Shown in pieces: positions 58,162 through 64,000 of a DNA stretch of 64,000 nt. The stretch is from Amanita rubescens (taxonomy: Eukaryota; Basidiomycota; Agaricomycetes; Agaricales; Amanitaceae), in the NCBI GenBank assembly GCA_015039365.1, contig WION01000179.1:45490-109489 (forward strand), in the 5' to 3' direction. The number at the start of each line of letters is the position of its first letter. Position 1 is the first letter of the stretch. The position numbers and the translations under genes are program-made. Below the pieces are notes generated by a model, which was not told the DNA's origin, made no database searches, and saw only the letters and a list, made by a program, of their open reading frames with translations.

Positions 58162-58176
58162 ATATGTGGATATCCT

Positions 58177-59931
58177 CTAGGTGTCGAGGTTGTGGCGGGC
58201 GTCTTCATCATCGTAAGGATGATAGCCGGCTGAGTTGTCGATGAAGACGGCGAAGTCATTCGTCTTGGTTCCATCCTCCTGCATTCCAGTCGGTGGGTGT
58301 GTCTGTGTACGTTTGGACGAGTTCTTCGTTGTTGGCCTCAAGCGAGTTGAGGAGTTTGTGGAGAACCTTGAGGCGTCGGTTCTCTTCTTTGAGGAGCTTG
58401 ATGATGCGCTCCTTGGATTCGTCGTCGGGACGAGGGACCGTTGGTGGTAAGGATGTGGCGGCGAAAAGCCGGACGTGGGACTGGTAGTGGAGGAAATCCG
58501 AGATTTCCTGGTGAATGCGGGCGAGACGTTCTCGACCGTCGAAGGCACTGATGCTGAAGGCGGTGGGGGTGGACGCCGATGCGGCGTTGGAGACGGTGGG
58601 GATCTGTTGGGTCTGTTCTGCGTTCCCTTCCATAATTGATAAAGGTTGTGTTGGGGAATGAGCGAGCGTCCGAGGTTCTTAAATCTTTCAGCGGTCTGGG
58701 CGACAGGTGTAGAAGGTATAAGATTCTGATGGAGATCTAATTCCATCATGACGTGGGCAACTTCTTCGTAAGCGTTGTGAGAGAGTTGCTGCGGTTTAGC
58801 TCCTTTGGTAAACAGATCTTCTGTCCATGCGGTAGTCCGTCTAGAGGATTCGGCGATCTCCTTGATTCGATCTGCTAGATCTGCTAAGGCGATTGCTCCA
58901 ATCTCGGTTCGGTTCATAAGTTCCAAGATATGCTGTGCATCTGGTACGATCTTATGAGAGTCAAAGCTGTGGTGAATGGCAACGAGATCATTGGGGTCGT
59001 CATTAAGAATGAATGGAGGGTGTATTTCATTCCTGACGTCTAAGATGGCTTGTTCGTAGAAGCGTTCTACGTCAGCGGCGAGGATTCGGCGTAAGAGGTT
59101 GATTCCGAATTGGTGGATGGTGCATCCATGGGAGAGTTTGGTGTACTGTTCCATACGATCTAAGTTGGTCCAGATTTCTATAAGATCTGCGCAGTGGTAG
59201 TTGTATCATTCTCGAGCGTTGACGATGATTGCCTTGGCGAGTCTTGCGTCTGAAAGAATGCGCCAGAGTCTGGTAAGTCGTTCCAGTTCCTGAGAATTGA
59301 TTGGCAGGCCGGAAAGTCTTTTAATGTCGTCAATAGTCTTTCGCATAAGAGCTGAGCTGTTATAGTCTGTGAATGTCGTAAAGATCGTCTGAGGTTCAGG
59401 GGGAGTGATGTCTGCCATGATTCAACAACTGCTAGGGCTAGTTGGGTTGTTATCATCGCTTCTGTTGCGAAGATCGCCAGTTGATTCCTTGTCGAATTCG
59501 GCAAAAGAGTCGGGGTTGTGATATACCTTTCGCATGTTATCAAGTATTTTCCTAGTTCTCCTTGTATCTTCATCAAGTCCTCCGTTATCTTGATCTTCTG
59601 TGGTATCGTGAAGACTCGTAGTTCGGCTTGTTCTGGGTGAATCATCAGATCGATTCTCTTTGTCAGAATCTGAAGCGCTGTGATAAGGAACGAGACGTGG
59701 CCTATTGGGTTCGGTGATCACTGTCTTTCCGCTAGCATCCGGATTGTTGGATGTATTGGGGGATTCGGCGGTGGTGGTAGTGTCGTCGTCGTTGTCTGGG
59801 TAAAGACTGAGTATATCGGCGGTTCCGGTGATGGTGCTCTCGTCGTTGTTGGCGAGATCGTGGGTGAGGTTCTTGTTGATTCCATGATTCATAGGTAGTT
59901 TCTGGGCGTTGTAGGTGTAATCTTTGCTCAT
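58177..59931 (-). pseudogene. Third ORF of the second Ty3 element, with two TGA stops
   Basis: Same position and frame logic as 4929-6662. Its ATG (59931) directly follows the pol stop (59932-59934). Shared features are TEPNRPRLV, a helical domain with LTRLWRILSDARL, AADVERFYEQAI and a terminus ending HNLDT. TGA codons at 59422-59424 and 59206-59208 break an otherwise continuous frame. The C-terminal low-complexity part differs from the first element and lacks its Cys clusters. Function unknown. Confidence 0.75.
59178..59645 (-). CDS. Overlapping +1-frame ORF in the third ORF of the second Ty3 element
   Basis: 155-aa open frame, +1 relative to the third ORF, matching the relation seen at 4936-5478. 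It has the same kind of hydrophobic helical stretch (ATEAMITTQLALAVVESW) and spans the first in-frame TGA of the main frame. Confidence 0.45.
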   Translation of the reverse strand: MIHPEQAELRVFTIPQKIKITEDLMKIQGELGKYLITCERYITTPTLLPNSTRNQLAIFATEAMITTQLALAVVESWQTSLPLNLRRSLRHSQTITAQLLCERLLTTLKDFPACQSILRNWNDLPDSGAFFQTQDSPRQSSSTLENDTTTTAQIL

Positions 59932-61855
59932 TCAGAGTTTCCTACGTTTCTTATATTCGTCAAGGATATCCTCGGTGTTTGACAAGTTCCTTTGGGGTTC
60001 CCAAGTGTTTTCACTTGTATCATAGCCTTTCCATTTGACGAGAAACTGTAATTGACGTCTGATCTTTCAGTGTGCGAGAATAGCTTCTATTTCGTATTCT
60101 TCTGATCCTTCTATCAGATCGGGTGGTGGACGTGTGTCGTTAGGTCCATGGAATTCTGTTTCTTTGAATGGTGACAGTAGACATGCGTGGAAAACGCTGT
60201 GTATCTTCCATTGTTTCGGTAAGTCTAATTGATAGGTGACAGGTCCTAAGACTTTCTTTATCTTGAAGGGTCCTTCTCGTTTAGGTGCGAGTTTACGTGA
60301 TTGATAAGGAATGCGTAGGTTCTTTGAATCTAGCCAAACCTTTTCTCCTTCTTTGAACGGTTTAGAGTGTTTCATCGTTCGTTGTGCCATTTTGAGACGT
60401 GCAAGGTCGTGTGCTGCCAGAGCTTCTTCTCTTGCTTTGATCAGGAGTCTGATGCGTTCGTCTGCTACAGGGGTAGCTGACTGTTCTGTAACCTGGGGTA
60501 GTGCCACAGGGTTAGATCCATACATGAGATAGAACGGTGATTGTTTCAGTTCTTCATGCGTTCTAGAATTATGAGCAAATTGTGCGATAGGAAGTATCTT
60601 GTTCCATTTGTCTGGTTCCGAATAGGCGCAGAATATGCGGAGATATACTTCAAGTACAGCGTTATAGCGTTCCGTTTGTCCATCTGTTTGAGGGTGAAAG
60701 GCGGTGCTCATTTTATGTTTGATCTGAAGTGCGCTGGTTATCCCTTTGAAGACTTTTGCTGCGAATTGCGGTCCTCTGTCAGATATCATGATGTCTGGTA
60801 ATCCGAAGTTCTTGAAAACTTCCTTGATGTAGAGGTCGACGGTTTCGGCTGATGTAATAGTTTTATTACAGGGACATAGAATTACTCCCTTTGAAAGTCC
60901 TTGGTCGACCACGACAAAGATAGAATCAAAACCGTCACTAGGTGGTAGATCGGTGATGAAATCCATAGTAATCTGTTGAAATGGTCGGTGTGCATGGGAT
61001 TTAATCGGCATTAGGGGTGCGGCGGTGGGGTGTGTATTAGGTTTCATCTGTTGACAGATAAGACATCCGTCGATAAAACTTTTGACAAGTGTTGTCATTC
61101 TAGGCCACCAGTAATGTTCCCTTAGTAGGCTAAGTGTTTTGAAGAATCCAGGGTGTCCTGCACTCGGTGCTTCATGATATTCTTTAATAATAGATTGGCG
61201 AAGATCGGAGTCCATTGGAACATATGCTTTGTTTTTAAATAGGATGATTCCGTTGTCTTCGGTCCAATCGGTGATTGCTGTGCGGAGGGGCGCTGTTCCT
61301 TTCTCCTTTAAGCATCTTCTAATGGTTTCAGCAAACTCGTCGGTTTGAGTTGCATTCTTTACTTGATCTTGGAGATCTTCGGCGATGACTTGAATGAATA
61401 ATGAGTCAGGGAGCATTGTGACTGTTTTGTCATCTTCTTCTCCGTTAGTGTGATCAGGTCGGCGGGATAAGGCGTCCGCTTGAGTTAATTTTGCTCCGGG
61501 TACATGAATTAGTTGGTAATTATATCTTGAGAGATTATTCCACCATCTTGCTTGTCTAGCTGTGAGATGTTGTGGTGTGCGGTAATAGGTTAAGTTTTTG
61601 TGATCGCAGTGTATAGTGAGTGTGTGTTCTGCTCCAAGCAGTAGGTACTTCCATTCGTCGAGGGCGTAAATTATGGCAAAGAGTTCTCTGTCGTAGATTT
61701 GCCAGTTTCGTTCAGTAGGCGTAAGTGCGTGTGAGAGATATCCACAAGGGTGTAGGTCTCCGTTTTCATCTTTCTGCATTAAGGCGGCTCCAACAGCCCA
61801 TTTAGATGTGTCCGTTTCAAGTATGAAGCCCAGTGAGAAATCCCCCGGGTGAAAT
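59932..61855 (-). pseudogene. Second Ty3/gypsy Pol, RNase H to chromodomain, broken
   Basis: Minus-strand frame from within RNase H (FILETD at about 61825), through CDHKNLTYY, the integrase HHCC finger, DDE core (MDFITDL, SDRGPQF, TDGQTERYN), to EAILAH, where TGA at 60067-60069 interrupts the chromodomain. The same frame continues with [17 protein letters not shown] to the stop at 59932-59934. Gag, protease and RT are absent: the frame is lost at about 61855, where a Tnp2 transposon begins. The missing half probably lies beyond the window. Confidence 0.88.
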
Positions 61856-61861
61856 CTGTTA

Positions 61862-64000
61862 CGCCCGGAGCCGACTTGTCACGCACTGCCCAAATCTGGC
61901 ATGTGCTCGATATTCTGCTCACATCTGCTTGCCTCTGCCACATACCGTCCACATGCGTAGCTAATTGCTTCTGTAATTGTAGCTACGAAATCAAAATTGC
62001 TTTGAAACGTCGCCCATCACAAAATTGCTAAGTCCCTTGACTCACAAAATCCATAACTCACATGAAAGAGCTTACTCGCCGTGACGATGGCAAAATACTC
62101 TGTGAATGCCGCAAATGCTATCAAATCTGTCGAGACGGTGTTTACCTCATACCAAGAACGTACCGAAACCACAAGAAATATCGTGATTTGGACCCAGACG
62201 AGGAGGAGGTAGAGCACTGTGATGCTCGCGCTGCGTTCTTTAAGACATATGGACAACCGAACGCGTCCTCTGCATCATCTAGCTCAAGTCAGACGCATAC
62301 CAGACAAAGAAAGAAAAAGCCGAAGGTACGTCGCGTTGTATCCTAACCATAGCTCTAAACAACTTAAACATATGCAGAAAACCACTGTCCCACCCCTTCC
62401 CCTCGACGAAGATATCATGGATGAAGATCCCCCCAATCCCTTTATGGACGATGCGCCGATGCAGGAGGATGCACCGACTCAAGGGGACGCATCTGTGGGC
62501 AGGGCGCGCGATCAGGAGGAAGCGATTGATCCATCTCCTGCGCGCGGAACTTGTGACGAATCAGACGAGGAGGACCCCGAGGATAGTGAGGACGAGGAGG
62601 GTGCGCCTGGACCTGTGCCCGAGTTCGAGCAGCCTCAGCTAGAGGAAGAACCGGAGGACAAAGACGAAGGACACGATAGCACTGATATCCCCCTCGATTT
62701 AAATGACCTGTTGCCCCAGCCAACCCTCCCAAGGCTCGTCCTCACAAAAGACATGATTGATGATGTCAAGGCTGCGCGTTTGGAGGACGATCTCAATGAA
62801 GAAATGTTGGAAAGGCTGCGGAACCCTCCCAAGGAGCCGGAGAGTCTTTCCCCGGACATTCTGTTTTCAATGGCCTTATTCAACAATCTCGTTGGTGGCT
62901 CTCAGCAGATGTATCACGATGCTTGCCAAACGATCAAACACTTCACAGGACGCACGCTTGAGTCATACCACAAGGTAAAGACAAAGGTTGAAAATATGAC
63001 TCGCATAGCTCAGCTACAAACCGATATGTGCGTTAGGAGTTGTGTAGCTTTTACAGGTCCTTTCAAAGGGTTGGATAAATGTCCAGAATGTAATGAGGAT
63101 CGTTACCAAAAGAACAAGAAGTCCGGGAAACTCCAGCCTCGACAACAATTCTACACCATCCCGTTAGGCCCACAACTGCAAGCTATGTGGCGTACGCCTG
63201 AGGGTGCTGATCGCATGAGGTACCGTAATCGCAAGACGGATGAAATTATTCAAAAAATCTTGAAGGAACACAAGATTTCCAGCTTCGAAGATATTTTTGA
63301 TGGCTTCGAGTACATCAATGCTTGCCGTGATAACAAGATCCACCCGGATGACGTCTTCGTCAAATTGTCCATCAATGCCGCACAGCTCTATCGCGATAAA
63401 GCGTCTGATACTTGGTTTGGGATATGGGTGGTACTGAATCTAAGTCCTGACTTGCGCTATAAGAAGAACTACGTCCTACCCGCATTTTTCGTTCCTGGGC
63501 CCAACAAACCTGAAAACATGGATTCCTTTCTCCTACCATCCCTCAGACATGTCTCGGCACTGCAAAAAGAAGGACTTCAGGTTTACGATGGTCGTCTTGG
63601 GCGCCTGATCATGTCACGACCCTTTTTTGGCTTCGGAACAGCTGACACTCTTGCTCTCCCGCTCCTTAGTGGCTTAGTCGGACATAATGGGCACAACGGC
63701 TGCAGGCTAAGCTGTGGGATGCCAGGTCGGCACCCCCCTGGCAAACCTACATATTACCCTGTGGTATTGCAACCAAACAACTACACGATCACAAAATGCA
63801 ATCACGCCGATTATGATTTATCAGAACTGAGACCTCCCGACGCCATGAAATACCAACAAGACCTCAGAAAAGTCCTTATATCACCTAATGAAACAAGGTA
63901 CAAGCGTAACCGACTCCTGACAGGGATATGTCAGCTGAGCATTTGCCTCGGCCTCCAACCAAAGTCAATGTTTCCTGTACCACGGTGCTTCACGCTCGAC
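61862..64000 (+). mobile_element. CACTA-type (Tnp2) transposon, left part
   Basis: Ty3 pol homology ends at about 61855 and unrelated sequence starts (TTACGCCCGGAGCCGAC). 200 bp later a Tnp2 transposase gene begins in the plus direction. The right end is outside the window. I could not confirm a TIR, so the left boundary is approximate. Confidence 0.6.
62062..64000 (+). CDS. Tnp2-family (En/Spm, CACTA) transposase, C-terminally cut by window edge
   Basis: Cut-and-paste transposase. Exons 62062-62325 and 62378 to beyond 64000, intron 52 nt, phase 0. It starts MKELTRRDDG with a CECRKC zinc-binding motif, then a long acidic linker. The Tnp2 domain begins with CPECNEDRYQ and continues with FYTIPLGPQLQAMWR, AAQLYRDKASDTWFGIWVVLNLSP in parts (LYRDKASDTWF, IWVVLNLSP), FVPGPNKPENMDSFL, LVGHNGHNGCRLSC and GRHPPGKP. 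These are typical of basidiomycete Tnp2 proteins of about 1000 aa. No stop in the visible part, so the element may be intact. Confidence 0.88.

Overview
This is fungal nuclear DNA, almost certainly from a basidiomycete of the Agaricomycetes. Genes carry many short introns (about 42-75 nt) with clean GT..AG ends. Recognisable loci are VPS74/GPP34, a G-alpha subunit, the fungal tRNA ligase TRL1, ATG18, EXO70, NF-YB/HAP3, a TMEM242-like protein, F-box proteins and a GTPase of the basidiomycete 'G domain' type. Transposable elements of several classes take up much of the window.

Layout. 1-7.2 kb: 3' part of a Ty3/gypsy chromovirus (gag, pol, chromodomain) with an extra ORF between pol and the LTR. 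7.24-15.08 kb: a complete Copia-type LTR element (483-bp LTRs, 5-bp TSD) that keeps only a gag relic and about 4.7 kb of hairpin-rich non-coding sequence. 15.1-25.6 kb: gene-poor, with a non-autonomous hAT element (8-bp TSD) and degenerate copies of a small secreted Cys-rich protein gene. 25.6-29.6 kb: VPS74 and a divergent G-alpha. 30.5-32.4 kb: a relic of TRL1 and an F-box pseudogene. 35.8-40.2 kb: the GTPase gene. 41-43.5 kb: a pogo/Fot-like transposase with one stop. 44.5-46.3 kb: a duplicated TRL1 3' end and an HNH gene. 46.5-56.1 kb: a very compact housekeeping block (TRL1, ATG18, EXO70, F-box, NF-YB, TMEM242-like). 57.7-61.85 kb: a second Ty3 element, minus strand, with the same extra ORF, broken by a CACTA/Tnp2 transposon that runs off the window end.

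Most unusual feature. In the GTPase gene, after ten ordinary exons, I read 33 consecutive exons of exactly 3 nt, each a single whole codon in phase 0, separated by introns of 46-68 nt. Two further single-codon exons follow among the last exons. The AG-NNN-GT spacing holds in the upstream half, where the introns share no obvious similarity, so simple satellite amplification does not explain it. In the downstream half the intron-plus-codon units are near-identical, which suggests the gene grows by duplicating a whole intron together with one codon. The full model has 49 exons and an open frame of 438 codons. It is inferred from sequence only and needs transcript support.

Other notable points: a Ty3 third ORF with a +1 overlapping frame kept in two elements; interruptions of transposon ORFs that are all TGA; start codons of divergent housekeeping genes only 34-36 bp apart; and a G-alpha with Ala in place of the catalytic switch II Gln.
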